58,064 nt of DNA from Salinisphaeraceae bacterium UBA4764 (GTDB lineage Bacteria; Pseudomonadota; Gammaproteobacteria; Nevskiales; Salinisphaeraceae), in contig DHHU01000072.1 of the NCBI GenBank assembly GCA_002403445.1, forward strand, positions 1 through 58,064, given 5' to 3'. The position numbers and the translations under genes were made by a program. Positions 8,634-17,811 of this stretch are shown one piece after another. The notes below the pieces were generated by a model. The model was not told the origin of the DNA, did not search any database, and saw only the letters and a program-made list of their open reading frames with translations. The stretch's first letter is position 1; each line of letters begins with the position of its first letter.

Positions 8634-10397
8634 CTATGGATTGGCCCGACCGTCACGGGCAGGTTTTACGGTTTCGGGGCGCACACTAGCGCCCAGCCTT
8701 TCTTTGAGTTTATTGACGAACGGATCATTTTCAATCGCAGCGCGCGCCGCTTCTCGCGCGCGAGCCTCAGCCTGTTCACGTCGCTTGGCCGGCGTGTCAT
8801 CGCCGATATTCGCTACGCGAATCGACAGTTTTGGCCCACCATCCGGGTCGCCCCAAAACGCTGCCAGCGCTGCGGCCAGTCCATCACGCGCGGTAGCTGA
8901 CAATAGAAAACGCCGTGATTCAGCTAGTATCAAATCCACCCGTTCATGGTCCAAATACTCGCAAACTGCATTGGCAGCCAGTTGTGCGCTCAGTCCGGAA
9001 ACATCAAGACGTGATACCAGCGCATGCCAGTCGGCTGGGACTTTCGATTGTCCGATAAATCCTCGCCCAGTTTGATGTGATACGTCTGCGGTCCAACTTG
9101 CCGATTCGCGTTGCGAAGGCTGTGCTTCTGGACTATTTGGGTCTGATGCCGGCTTGTCGGCGTGACCCGAATCCGATTTTGCTTCGTAGGAGCTATCCAG
9201 CGAATGTGCGTTGGCCTCTGAGACCGGATGGGGCGCAGAGGCGTGTGTCTGAAATGGACCTCTCTCCGCATTATCGCGGCCGACCGGTTCTTGCGTTGCC
9301 GGGTCACGCTCGCCGGGTACAAAAGCGAGCATGCGTAAAACGGTCATGCGCGCCCCGACGAGCGGATCAGGCGCAAAACTCAGGTGGCGAATGCCTGCCA
9401 CGGCGATGTCATAAAAGATCTGGACGGCTTTCGGGTCGGACCTCTCGGCCATCGCCTGCCAAGATTCATCCGATTCATCGACGCATGTTCCCACAATCTG
9501 GATTGTGGCAATCCGTTGCCAGGCTGTGGCGATGGCATCAAGTACGTAGTGGACATCAATGCCATCCGCGTACAGATCGTCAAGGGCCTGCATTGCCGCC
9601 CTAGAATCGGCATCGATGATCGCCCCCACCAGCGTCTGAATACGATCACCAGCCACCGAGCCGAGCATTTGATCAACAGTTTCGCCATCCAGTCGCCCGC
9701 CGCCAAACGCCAAACCCTGGTCAACCAGTGACAGCGCATCGCGCATGCTGCCATCGGCCGCTCGCGCGATCTGCAAAAGCGCGGTATCGTCCACCGAGAG
9801 CGATTCCTCTTTGGCCACGTGCCGCAATTGCTCGGCGATCTGCGGCACAGGCAGGCGTTTGAGGGGAAATTGCAGACACCGCGACAGGATTGTTACCGGA
9901 ATTTTTTCAGGCTCAGTCGTTGCCAGAACGAATTCAACGCCGGGCGGCGGTTCCTCGAAGGTCTTGAGCAACGCGTTGAAGGAATGCTTAGTAAGCATAT
10001 GTACCTCGTCGATGAGATACACCTTGGTGCGCCCGACAGTCGGTGCATAGGCAACGTTGTCCATCAGCGCGCGCGTGTCGTCAACCCCCGTGCGAGATGC
10101 GGCGTCGACTTCGATAAGATCCACAAATCGGCCTGAATCGATTTCTCGGCATGTTGCGCACGCCGAAGCATCGTCGCGGCACGGCTGGCTCGACACGCCG
10201 TGTTCGCAATTCAGGCATTTAGCAATAATCCGCGCCAGAGTGGTCTTGCCTACTCCTCGCGTGCCTGAAAACAACAGCGCATGGTGCAGTTGGTCGTGGT
10301 CCAGTGCATAGGACAGGGCCCGTACAACATGCGCTTGACCGACTAAATCTTCAAAGCGGCGTGGCCGCCAGGCTCGGGCCAGCGGTTGAAAACTCAT
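8634..10397 (-). CDS. dnaX: DNA polymerase III subunit tau (gamma/tau)
   Basis: This is the clamp-loader ATPase and replisome organiser. The ATG at 10397 gives 587 residues starting MSFQPLARAWRPRRF, the family opening. It shows Walker A GTRGVGKTT at 45-53, zinc cysteines near 64, 73, 80 and 83, the Walker B L-I-D-E-V-H-M-L, and an S-R-C arginine-finger motif. A variable proline/serine-rich linker (about 365-450) leads to the tau C-terminal domain. In that linker I see no A-rich slippery run of the E. coli frameshift type, so a short gamma form by that route is not supported. An ATG at 10484 adds 29 atypical residues. Confidence 0.95.
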   Translation of the reverse strand: MSFQPLARAWRPRRFEDLVGQAHVVRALSYALDHDQLHHALLFSGTRGVGKTTLARIIAKCLNCEHGVSSQPCRDDASACATCREIDSGRFVDLIEVDAASRTGVDDTRALMDNVAYAPTVGRTKVYLIDEVHMLTKHSFNALLKTFEEPPPGVEFVLATTEPEKIPVTILSRCLQFPLKRLPVPQIAEQLRHVAKEESLSVDDTALLQIARAADGSMRDALSLVDQGLAFGGGRLDGETVDQMLGSVAGDRIQTLVGAIIDADSRAAMQALDDLYADGIDVHYVLDAIATAWQRIATIQIVGTCVDESDESWQAMAERSDPKAVQIFYDIAVAGIRHLSFAPDPLVGARMTVLRMLAFVPGERDPATQEPVGRDNAERGPFQTHASAPHPVSEANAHSLDSSYEAKSDSGHADKPASDPNSPEAQPSQRESASWTADVSHQTGRGFIGQSKVPADWHALVSRLDVSGLSAQLAANAVCEYLDHERVDLILAESRRFLLSATARDGLAAALAAFWGDPDGGPKLSIRVANIGDDTPAKRREQAEARAREAARAAIENDPFVNKLKERLGASVRPETVKPARDGRANP

Positions 10398-10518
10398 GTC
10401 TCTTGATGAAAAACCTTGGCCGCGCGCAGTCGAACAACCGAAAACACCGGCCAAACCGGCGTCATGACGAAGTCTGCTACGCATTTGAACATGGCTTTAT
10501 CCTGAGAACCTGGGAGAG

Positions 10519-10633
10519 GGTGGCGGCCTACGTCAGCAAAACTCCGGCGCCCGAAGTCACCGCTACCGCTGCTCCCTTCCGGGCCTGACGGGGTTTACGG
10601 CTGTTCGTCGCGGAGGCACCGACGCAGGCCACC
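10519..10633 (-). ncRNA. ffs: Signal recognition particle RNA (4.5S, bacterial small type)
   Basis: On the minus strand the sequence contains GTCAGGCCCGGAAGGGAGCAGC-type bases (about 10569-10590), the highly conserved apical loop of SRP RNA that binds Ffh. The 5' GGTGGCCTGCGTCGG pairs with the 3' CTGACGTAGGCCGCCACC, giving the long hairpin. Length is about 115 nt. A TAGAATATAGT stretch just upstream (10639-10652) could serve as the -10 region. It sits directly upstream of dnaX, an arrangement common in Pseudomonas-like genomes. Ends are set from the pairing and may be off by a few bases. Confidence 0.92.
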
Positions 10634-10869
10634 TTTGGAGACTATATTCTAGCAACCCAGAACGCTTCGAGGTCGAAACCGTCGGAACATGGTGGCGGGT
10701 CTGATCGCCGCGGTGCCGCACTTCGATCGGGTCTTCATGCCGAGCTTTTGCTGCCTAAGCGATTACTGCCTTATGAGCGATCAAAACTTCTCGCAAAATC
10801 GATTTGAAATTAACACGCAGGTGATTATCCCATGTGGCAGCCATTGCCAACCGACATGATAAGTAAGGG

Positions 10870-11975
10870 TCAAATAGGAAGCGTCAGCAGTGTCACGATC
10901 AGAAATGGCGCAGTCAACACCAAACCGACTTTGATGTACTGACCCCAGCCGATGTGATGGCTCTTTCCGTCCAGCACATGCAGGCCAAAAACAAGGGGGC
11001 CTGGCTATCGGTCAGGGTAAATTTTTGGCCCCAGATTGGTTGTGGTGATATTGGCATAGACCATGAGCTTTCGCGTTAGCTCCGGAACATGGGCAAGTTT
11101 GAGGGCCAGCACATCGACAAGCGTCGATGGCAGGTTGTTCATGAAGGAATCGAGGGCTGCCGGCAGAATACCGGCACCAAGCGTGGCGGCAATAAAGTTC
11201 GGCTGTCCCAGCCAAGTAAGTGTAGAGGCATCTTAATCCATAAGCTCGGCACTGCCCGTTACCAAGAGGTACATTACGCGGAACTTCGCCGAGCCGTGAA
11301 TCGCGGCAGCGAGCATATCAAGCACCTATACAAGTCACGAAGGACAAATACAGACCAAATGCCAGCCACATCAGGCCGAGCGTGGTAACCATCGGGGCCC
11401 CATCCACAGCGACCATGACCGACACGTACTGATCGAACGTGACCTCGAAAAATTTGCGCTAATGATGCCCACGAGATTAGAAGTCACCAAGGGCAGACTC
11501 GCCATATCTGCCATGAAACCGGTGGCGATGATTAAATCCAGTCCCGCCGTCCTGGGGAACTCTAGTCTGATTAGTTTGGCCGCCTTGATCGGCGTAAGTC
11601 GCAATGCTGCGCCATCGTTGGTATAAACACTGCGATCACCATGCCCAACAGTTCGAGTAGCGGCAACAGCAGGCGCCCGCAACCACTGAGCGCGCGAGAT
11701 GCCGTACCGGTTCGGTAACAAACTGGCTTCGTCGAGAATCAGCGAAACGATGATCAGGGCGAAGACCGTGAAAATCGCGTCCTAAACGATGTGCCACACT
11801 ACCCGAAATCAGCCCAGTCCACCACACCAGAAGCCAGTGCTACACCTGCGCCTCCAAATGCGATCCAACCGATGCCAGAATACTTCGGCTGCCATATGAC
11901 CAGCACAGCGTTACGATGAAGACTTGCAGCACGAGCGCGGCGAGAACTCCAGAAGCTAAAGCAATTCAGTGCGCT
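10870..11975 (-). pseudogene. arsB: Decayed arsenite efflux pump gene (arsB)
   Basis: Joining several frames on the minus strand rebuilds an ArsB-like membrane protein. The pieces are VLVIWQPKYSGIGW (near 11880-11920), NDGAALRLTPI (near 11590-11620), ATGFMADMASLPLV with SNLVGI (near 11470-11520), QYVSVMVAVDGA (near 11400-11440), AATLGAGILPAALDSFMNN (near 11140-11200), LMVYANITTTNLGPKI (near 11025-11070), and an end LFGLHVLDGKSHHIGW to the stop at 10870. Each matches the order of E. coli ArsB. The pieces lie in different frames with internal stops and some missing segments, so no pump can be made. No arsR or arsC is visible. Confidence 0.82.
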
Positions 11976-12472
11976 ACTTGATTGACATATTTGGCAGTGG
12001 CTGCTGAGTTTACTCTGCCTTCGAGGAAGTGCTGCCACGGAGGATCGCCCCAGACGTACCTATGTCGGGTGAATGTCAGGGGTTATTGGCGCCGCTCGAG
12101 CCCAGACGGCACAGCGACTGATCCCTTATGCAGCAGTTACCATTAATCCGCTGAGAAGCTTGGGCACCGAGGCCTGATTGGCAAGAGAGTGCCTACCTTC
12201 CAGCGGCCCGTCGCATACCGCTGGTTGACGGCATTATGCCTAAGGCTATCGCCGGCACCTGGCGTCACCGTCAGCCTTATGCCTGCGGCTATCCATGGCC
12301 GTCCCATTTGCCGAACTTGACCATACGCCACCAAATTCCAAAGTCCCAACCTATGACGGCATGCCAAGGGGTGCAGGGCCTACGCGACGAAACGCTCAAT
12401 CGCATGCATTGCAGGCTTATATCGAATACCGCCGACATTCCTAGCCACTACCACTGCGGAATCATCCCCCCT
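11976..12472. other. Degenerate non-coding stretch upstream of the arsB remnant
   Basis: No convincing gene is present. On the minus strand a short frame reads GDPPWQHFLEGRVNSAATAK (about 11980-12050) and ends in a stop. It has a protein-like composition but is closed by a stop upstream. An ORF at 12143-12367 does not resemble a known protein. The region is likely the remains of one or more genes that accompanied arsB. Confidence 0.4.
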
Positions 12473-13363
12473 TCAGGACTGGATAAGATCGCTCGACGAA
12501 CGCGCCAACAATTCAGTAATCAGCGGATTGGCAAACTGGCGCCGGACGCTGATGGCATAGAACTGTTCGTGGACATTGGGTAGATGCGCGTATTCAACCA
12601 AGGTCCCATCGGCGATTTCGTCACGCACCACGACTGGCGGTAAAATCGCTACAGCGGACGAGTCACGCGCCAACAAACGCAGCATCGCCATGTCGTCGAC
12701 TTCGGCCAACACATGAGGTTGAATCTCCCATTGTTCGAACAGCATATCGATTGCGATACGCACATCGCTGTGCTCACCAGGCAAGAGCACGCGAGCGTTA
12801 ACCAGATCATCGGGAAGTTGGAATGGAGTTGACCGTGGCCTGCCGAGTATGCTGACGGCCTGGCGGGCAATACGCCGACTCCGCCATGGCGTTTCAGCAC
12901 CACGCGGCACATCAGTGTTCGACAACACCAGATCGAGCCGATGGGTCGACAATTGCCCCAGCAAATCGTCGAGTCGGCCGGATTGCAATACCAGCGTCAC
13001 ATCCCCGCGGTCCATCAACGGAGCGATAAAACCTTCTTGAAAATTACGCGACAATGTGGCCATGGCGCCAATACGCAACGTTTGCCGCTGAGGGCCAAGC
13101 CCGTCACGCAGCACGGCCATGAGTTCATCACCACGATTGAAGATGGGCTCGGCATAAGCCAGAGCCACACGCCCAGCCTCGGTCAGCTCCAACCGCCTGC
13201 CAACGCGGTGGAACAACGCCTGACCGAAACTCGCCTCGAGTTGCCGAATCTGGCTCGACAACGCCGATTGTGAGACATGCAAGCGTTCGGCTGTTTCCGT
13301 GAGGTTGCCATGGATGGCCACTCGCCAAAAATAATAGAGGTGACGATAATTAAGCTGAGCCAT
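12473..13363 (-). CDS. LysR-family transcriptional regulator (NhaR-like N-terminus), divergent from dabB
   Basis: This 296-residue protein has an N-terminal winged helix-turn-helix (residues about 5-62, with N-Y-R-H-L-Y-Y-F-W-R-V-A and HVSQSALSSQIRQLE) and a C-terminal periplasmic-binding-like effector domain. The opening resembles NhaR, the regulator of a sodium/proton antiporter. It is transcribed away from dabB with a 96-base gap, the classic layout for a LysR regulator controlling its neighbour. A role as activator of dabBA, with bicarbonate or a metabolite as signal, is inferred from position only. Confidence 0.88.
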   Translation of the reverse strand: MAQLNYRHLYYFWRVAIHGNLTETAERLHVSQSALSSQIRQLEASFGQALFHRVGRRLELTEAGRVALAYAEPIFNRGDELMAVLRDGLGPQRQTLRIGAMATLSRNFQEGFIAPLMDRGDVTLVLQSGRLDDLLGQLSTHRLDLVLSNTDVPRGAETPWRSRRIARQAVSILGRPRSTPFQLPDDLVNARVLLPGEHSDVRIAIDMLFEQWEIQPHVLAEVDDMAMLRLLARDSSAVAILPPVVVRDEIADGTLVEYAHLPNVHEQFYAISVRRQFANPLITELLARSSSDLIQS

Positions 13364-13459
13364 TGTTCTAAAAAAAAGAACGATTAAGCAGATAATAACT
13401 ATTTTTAATTAACGATCAATGCCGCTTACCCTAATGCCGCTATTCAATGCCGTACTGTC
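13364..13459. promoter_or_regulatory. Divergent regulatory region between lysR and dabB
   Basis: This AT-rich gap separates the two divergent start codons. It contains an inverted repeat GTTCT-N7-AGAAC (13365-13381) immediately next to the lysR start. It also has the palindromic AATTAA/TTAATT-rich segment around 13400-13418. Either could bind the LysR protein or hold the -10 boxes. No site can be assigned with confidence. Confidence 0.45.
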
Positions 13460-15094
13460 ATGCCCATATTAGAACTCGTTACGGTCTGTCTGATCGCCGC
13501 TACGCCGTTTTGTTATCTGTTGGCCATGGCCTGTAGTTTAGCGCCGGTTAACAGCCGCATGGCCTCGTGGCCGCTAACACTCGGTCTGGCTGGCGCGGTG
13601 TTGGTTTCTGCGTTGCTTGCCAGCGCCATCACATTGTTTGCAGGTCCGTCACAAGCATTTGTCGCCACATTTCCCGGTATCGATCTTGAAGGCCTGGCGC
13701 CCAGTGTCCGCGTCGACGCACTGACACTTGCCATGCTGTCACTCATCGGTTACATCGGGATCGTGATCCTGATGTACTCGCGTCGCTATCTGGCGGGCGA
13801 CCCAGGCAAGGTCGATCCGCGCAGGCGTATGTATCGTCGCTGGTTCTCGGCTACCTTGGCCAGTGTCACGACACTGGTCATAACCAACCAGCTGTGGCTA
13901 CTCGCCCTAGCCTGGATTGCCACCAGCCTGTGTCTACATAAGCTATTGGCCTATTATGACCAGCGCCCGCAGGCCTTGTTGGCTGCACACAAGAAGTTTT
14001 TGAGCAGCCGATTAACTGACACTTTCATCTTAATCGGCGTTTTCCTCATTGGTCGACACTTTGGAACGTTCGAGATTAACGCCGTCTTTGCCACTGCTGC
14101 CCAAACACCGTGGACAGTAACGCTGACCATCGCCTGTGCACTACTGGCCTGTGCCGCCATCCTGAAATGCGCGCAACTCCCGTTCCACGGCTGGTTGATT
14201 CAGGTGATGGAAGCCCCGACCCCCGTCTCCGCACTACTCCATGCCGGTATCGTCAACATCGGCGGTTTCTTGATGATTCGTTTCGCTCCGCTGATGGCGC
14301 CTGCCACATTTGCGCAGACCCTGCTAATCATTGCCGGCACCACGACTGCTGTAACCGCCGGGTTGATCATGTCGACCCGCGTCAGCATCAAGGTGATGCT
14401 GGCTTGGTCGACTTGCGCGCAGATGGGCTTTATGTTGCTGGAATGCGGGCTCGGACTTTACGGCCTGGCACTACTTCACTTGTTGGCCCACTCGCTCTAC
14501 AAGGCGCATTCATTCCTGACTGCGGGAGAAATGGCCGCTATCTCGGCGCGCCGGGCCCGGACGCCAGCAGTTGGCCAATCGGTTATTTCAGGCTTCGGCT
14601 GGGGCCTGGTATCCGTTAGCGCTGGGTTTCTGGCAGTCGTGGTGTTCATATGGCCCCAAATCACAGGTGGGCACCCGGCTGTAGTGGTCGTCGTCATTGG
14701 GGCCCTGGCTACTCTGGCCGGCGACGCGCTGGGAGCAAACAGGCTGTTGTGGCGACGCGTAATCGGAGCTGGCGTAGCCATTGCTTTGCTCTACGCATTC
14801 TGGTCGGCGTTGTTTAGTTTCCTTGAACCGACCCGGCCGCCACAAGATATCGCCGGCGCCGAAATCGGCGTAGCTATCGCGTTCGCTGGGCTATTCGCCT
14901 TGCGAGCGATTACAGGCAATAAACACGGCGCCCGACACCTACGTTGGTTACATCCGCACGTCTACGGCGGTTTTTATCTCGACCAGTTGTTTACCCGTCT
15001 TACACTCGTGATCTGGCCGCCAAGGCTGCGGCAACGACCTCAGTCGACGACATCTCCATTCTCAGCGGTCACACCACCCGAGCCCGAAGCATGA
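13460..15094 (+). CDS. dabB: DabB, NuoL-like membrane subunit of the DAB inorganic-carbon uptake complex
   Basis: This 544-residue integral membrane protein of the proton-conducting antiporter family (NuoL/MrpA-like) has about 13-14 hydrophobic segments. The core has H-G-W-L near residue 240, E-A-P-T-P-V-S-A-L-L-H-A-G and HSLYKAHSFL, the signature motifs of the proton-translocating module. In DAB systems it couples ion flow to carbonic-anhydrase-like hydration of CO2 by DabA. The downstream gene is a full DabA and starts in an ATGA overlap, so this is DabB rather than a Complex I or Mrp subunit. No other nuo or mrp genes are nearby. Confidence 0.92.
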   Translation: MPILELVTVCLIAATPFCYLLAMACSLAPVNSRMASWPLTLGLAGAVLVSALLASAITLFAGPSQAFVATFPGIDLEGLAPSVRVDALTLAMLSLIGYIGIVILMYSRRYLAGDPGKVDPRRRMYRRWFSATLASVTTLVITNQLWLLALAWIATSLCLHKLLAYYDQRPQALLAAHKKFLSSRLTDTFILIGVFLIGRHFGTFEINAVFATAAQTPWTVTLTIACALLACAAILKCAQLPFHGWLIQVMEAPTPVSALLHAGIVNIGGFLMIRFAPLMAPATFAQTLLIIAGTTTAVTAGLIMSTRVSIKVMLAWSTCAQMGFMLLECGLGLYGLALLHLLAHSLYKAHSFLTAGEMAAISARRARTPAVGQSVISGFGWGLVSVSAGFLAVVVFIWPQITGGHPAVVVVVIGALATLAGDALGANRLLWRRVIGAGVAIALLYAFWSALFSFLEPTRPPQDIAGAEIGVAIAFAGLFALRAITGNKHGARHLRWLHPHVYGGFYLDQLFTRLTLVIWPPRLRQRPQSTTSPFSAVTPPEPEA

Positions 15095-17583
15095 TTGATT
15101 CAAAGCAGCTTTGTCCTGAAACTATCCAAAGTTCTGTTAAAACAGCATGCGGACAGATTGCGCCGACCTGGCCACTGGATCGACAGGTGGCCGTCAACCC
15201 GCTCTGGCAACTGATTGATCGTCCCATAAGTCAGGCGGCCTCAATCTTAGCCGCTCGCGGAGGCGCGCGCGTCGTGCCCGATCGGAGTTATTTTCTGGAG
15301 CAATGGGAAAGAGGCCGCATACAGCGGGCCGATCTCGAGGCCGCGCGCAGCGAAGCCGGCATCGAAACAGGCGTTGATGAACTCTTGGCCAGTCTGGACC
15401 TAAAACCGGCAAGCGACCGACTGCAGCTGGTGGCCGATGTGCTCGATGCCGATCGTGATCTAACCCATCGGACAGCCTGGCGCGATGAGATCACGCATCA
15501 AATCAGTCAGCTTTGCGCGTCTGAGTTCGACCTCGGTCAAGGGGATTGGCCGGTAAGTCACCAGAAAAGTCTCTATCCAGCCTGGCAATACAATGTGGCA
15601 CGGGATCGTGGCATCCCGATTCTCATGGGCGAACCCGGTTTGCAGCAACATTTTCACCAGTTGCCCCCAGATGCCGATGCGCTGATTTTCGAGGCAGTGG
15701 AATTCATGAAAATTCCAGACGAATGCCTCGAAGCCTATTTACACGCTTTACTGTTGAGCATAAATGGCTGGGCGTCGTGGTGTGCCTATCTAGGCTGGCA
15801 GGCCAGCCTGGAGGCCAAAAATGACGCTAATCTGCACGAACTTTTGGCGGTTCGACTGGCTTGGGATCGAGTGCTATATGAACACGTAGCTACCGATGCG
15901 CAGCGGCATGCTTGGCACACGGATTTATTGCGCACTGATCGTCTTACGGCGCACCATCATCACGATCAGCAGATCGACTGGATCTGGCAGCGCGCCCTTG
16001 AAATGGGCTATCAGAAAACACTAGTGTCGCAGTTATCGCGTATCGATACGCCCCGTGCGATGCAAGATCGGCCTCCAAGCTTCCAGGCGGCGTTTTGCAT
16101 CGACGTACGCTCCGAGGTCTTTCGACGCTGTCTCGAGCATGTTGCAGGCAACGACGTCCAAACCTTGGGTTTTGCCGGGTTTTTCGGCGCGCCTATCGCC
16201 TATCAGCCCCACGGTCTTAGCCACGAGCAGCCGCAACTTCCGGGCCTCTTGGCTCCGAGTCTGACAGCCATTGAAACCCCGACGCGCGCCGCCGAGTCAG
16301 GCGCCGATACACTCGGGACCCTTGCCCGCCTGCGCCTTGGGGCAAAAGAACTGAGTCGTCGTTTTCGCTGGGGCCCGACGTCGACGTTTTCTTATGTTGA
16401 ATCGATGGGACTGTTCTATGCCTTCAAATTGTTCGTCGATGGGTTTTTGAAAAATCACGCCGACCATACCGATAACGGCCTCAATGAGGCCGAACGCCAG
16501 AAGTTGCAACTCGAGCTCGCACACGGCCCTACCGCGCTCTCGACCGAAGAGAAAACCGAACTCGCGGCCAGCATTCTGGCGGGCTTATCACTCACTCGAG
16601 ATTTTGCTCCGATCGTTTTGCTTGTTGGCCACGCGAGTGCCACGCGCAACAATCCGAAAGCGTCGACACTCGACTGCGGGGCCTGCTGCGGCCGCTCCGG
16701 CGAAGTCAACGCCCGCGTAGTGGCGAGACTGCTCAACGAGGCCGATGTCCGCGCCTCACTTGCGGCTAAGCATGACATTCGCATTGGCGACGATACTCAG
16801 TTCGTGGGGGGACTTCACAACACCACGACCGACGCGGTGTCACTATTTGATGTCGATGGTCTGGATAGCCGACAAACGCAAATGCTCGCGCAGGTGAAAC
16901 ACTGGCTCGAAGAGGCGCGCGTCGAGACCAACGCCGAACGTCTGCCCTGGCTTGATGAGATTCGTCAGCCCCGGCGCCATCAGAATGCCGGGGATATTCT
17001 GGCCCGACGAGGTAACGACTGGTCACAAGTCCGACCCGAATGGGGGCTGACCGGCAACGCCAGCCTGATCATCGCACCCCGTGCACGCACCCGCGAGCTG
17101 AATTTCGGAGGCCGAACTTTTTTGCACGACTATAACGAGGCCGAGGATCCTGATGGCAGTGTGCTGGAGACAATCCTGACCGCTCCCATGGTGGTGGCAC
17201 ACTGGATCAATTTTCAGTACTACGCCTCTACCGTTGACAACACCTTTTATGGCAGTGGGAACAAAACATTGCACAATGTCGCCGGCGGCCACATCGCGGT
17301 TTTCGAGGGCAACGGAGGTGATATGCGCATTGGCCTGTCGCTGCAATCACTCCACGACGGCGAGAAATGGATTCATGAACCACTGCGCCTAAGTGTCTTC
17401 GTTCAGGCATCGACACAGGCTATCGACCAAATCATGGCATCGCATGATAGCGTTCGTTATCTAGCCACTAACAAATGGTTATTTCTGTACGCCATAGGTG
17501 ACCCCGGTGAACCGATCCATCGTTTCATAGGCAGCGGCTGGCAGCCGATCGATGCCGAGAGCCACGCATCAGCCGAAGCCTGA
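15091..17583 (+). CDS. dabA: DabA, carbonic-anhydrase-like subunit of the DAB complex (DUF2309)
   Basis: This 830-residue cytoplasmic protein of the DUF2309/UPF0753 family hydrates CO2 to bicarbonate one-way when driven by DabB. Putative zinc ligands fit the DabA pattern: C336 and D338 in F-C-I-D-V-R-S-E, H514 in L-V-G-H-A, and C529 in L-D-C-G-A-C-C-G-R. The H-to-C spacing of 15 equals that of Halothiobacillus DabA (524/539). The ATG at 15091 overlaps the dabB stop (ATGA); an in-frame start at 14944 lies well inside dabB and is unlikely. All four ligands are present, so the enzyme should be active. Confidence 0.94.
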   Translation: MIDSKQLCPETIQSSVKTACGQIAPTWPLDRQVAVNPLWQLIDRPISQAASILAARGGARVVPDRSYFLEQWERGRIQRADLEAARSEAGIETGVDELLASLDLKPASDRLQLVADVLDADRDLTHRTAWRDEITHQISQLCASEFDLGQGDWPVSHQKSLYPAWQYNVARDRGIPILMGEPGLQQHFHQLPPDADALIFEAVEFMKIPDECLEAYLHALLLSINGWASWCAYLGWQASLEAKNDANLHELLAVRLAWDRVLYEHVATDAQRHAWHTDLLRTDRLTAHHHHDQQIDWIWQRALEMGYQKTLVSQLSRIDTPRAMQDRPPSFQAAFCIDVRSEVFRRCLEHVAGNDVQTLGFAGFFGAPIAYQPHGLSHEQPQLPGLLAPSLTAIETPTRAAESGADTLGTLARLRLGAKELSRRFRWGPTSTFSYVESMGLFYAFKLFVDGFLKNHADHTDNGLNEAERQKLQLELAHGPTALSTEEKTELAASILAGLSLTRDFAPIVLLVGHASATRNNPKASTLDCGACCGRSGEVNARVVARLLNEADVRASLAAKHDIRIGDDTQFVGGLHNTTTDAVSLFDVDGLDSRQTQMLAQVKHWLEEARVETNAERLPWLDEIRQPRRHQNAGDILARRGNDWSQVRPEWGLTGNASLIIAPRARTRELNFGGRTFLHDYNEAEDPDGSVLETILTAPMVVAHWINFQYYASTVDNTFYGSGNKTLHNVAGGHIAVFEGNGGDMRIGLSLQSLHDGEKWIHEPLRLSVFVQASTQAIDQIMASHDSVRYLATNKWLFLYAIGDPGEPIHRFIGSGWQPIDAESHASAEA

Positions 17584-17811
17584 CAACTGGGTGAAACCAA
17601 TCTTTGAAGCGTGCAGATAAACGCAACGCAGCCACACTAAACAACTAAGCCCTGGATCATGAATGCCAGTGCCACCATACCGTATTAATCCGCTATTAAT
17701 TACTGAGAAGCCGGTTGCTCAACCGGGTGAAACTGCGGGATTGCGCCTGTGGCTGACTACATCACTTCCCGCATATCGCAACGTCTTCAGAGACCATCCG
17801 ATGCAGGCTCG

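Noticed and set aside
9077..9604. Plus-strand 175-codon ORF
   Set aside because: It is the antisense of dnaX and is very Arg/Pro-rich with no recognisable family.
11636..11827. Apparent small ORFs on the minus strand in the arsB region
   Set aside because: They are out-of-frame pieces of the decayed arsB, not independent genes.
12236..12583. Plus-strand ORF of 115 codons
   Set aside because: Most of it is antisense to the LysR gene, with composition unlike a real protein and no ribosome binding site.
14944..15090. Longer dabA reading frame starting at 14944
   Set aside because: It lies entirely inside dabB. The ATG at 15091 gives the ATGA overlap and the family's usual N-terminus.
17711..17726. 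Short palindrome CCGGTTG-CT-CAACCGG between dabA and the antiporter gene
   Set aside because: It could weakly terminate transcription, but no T-run follows on either strand, so I did not list it as a terminator.
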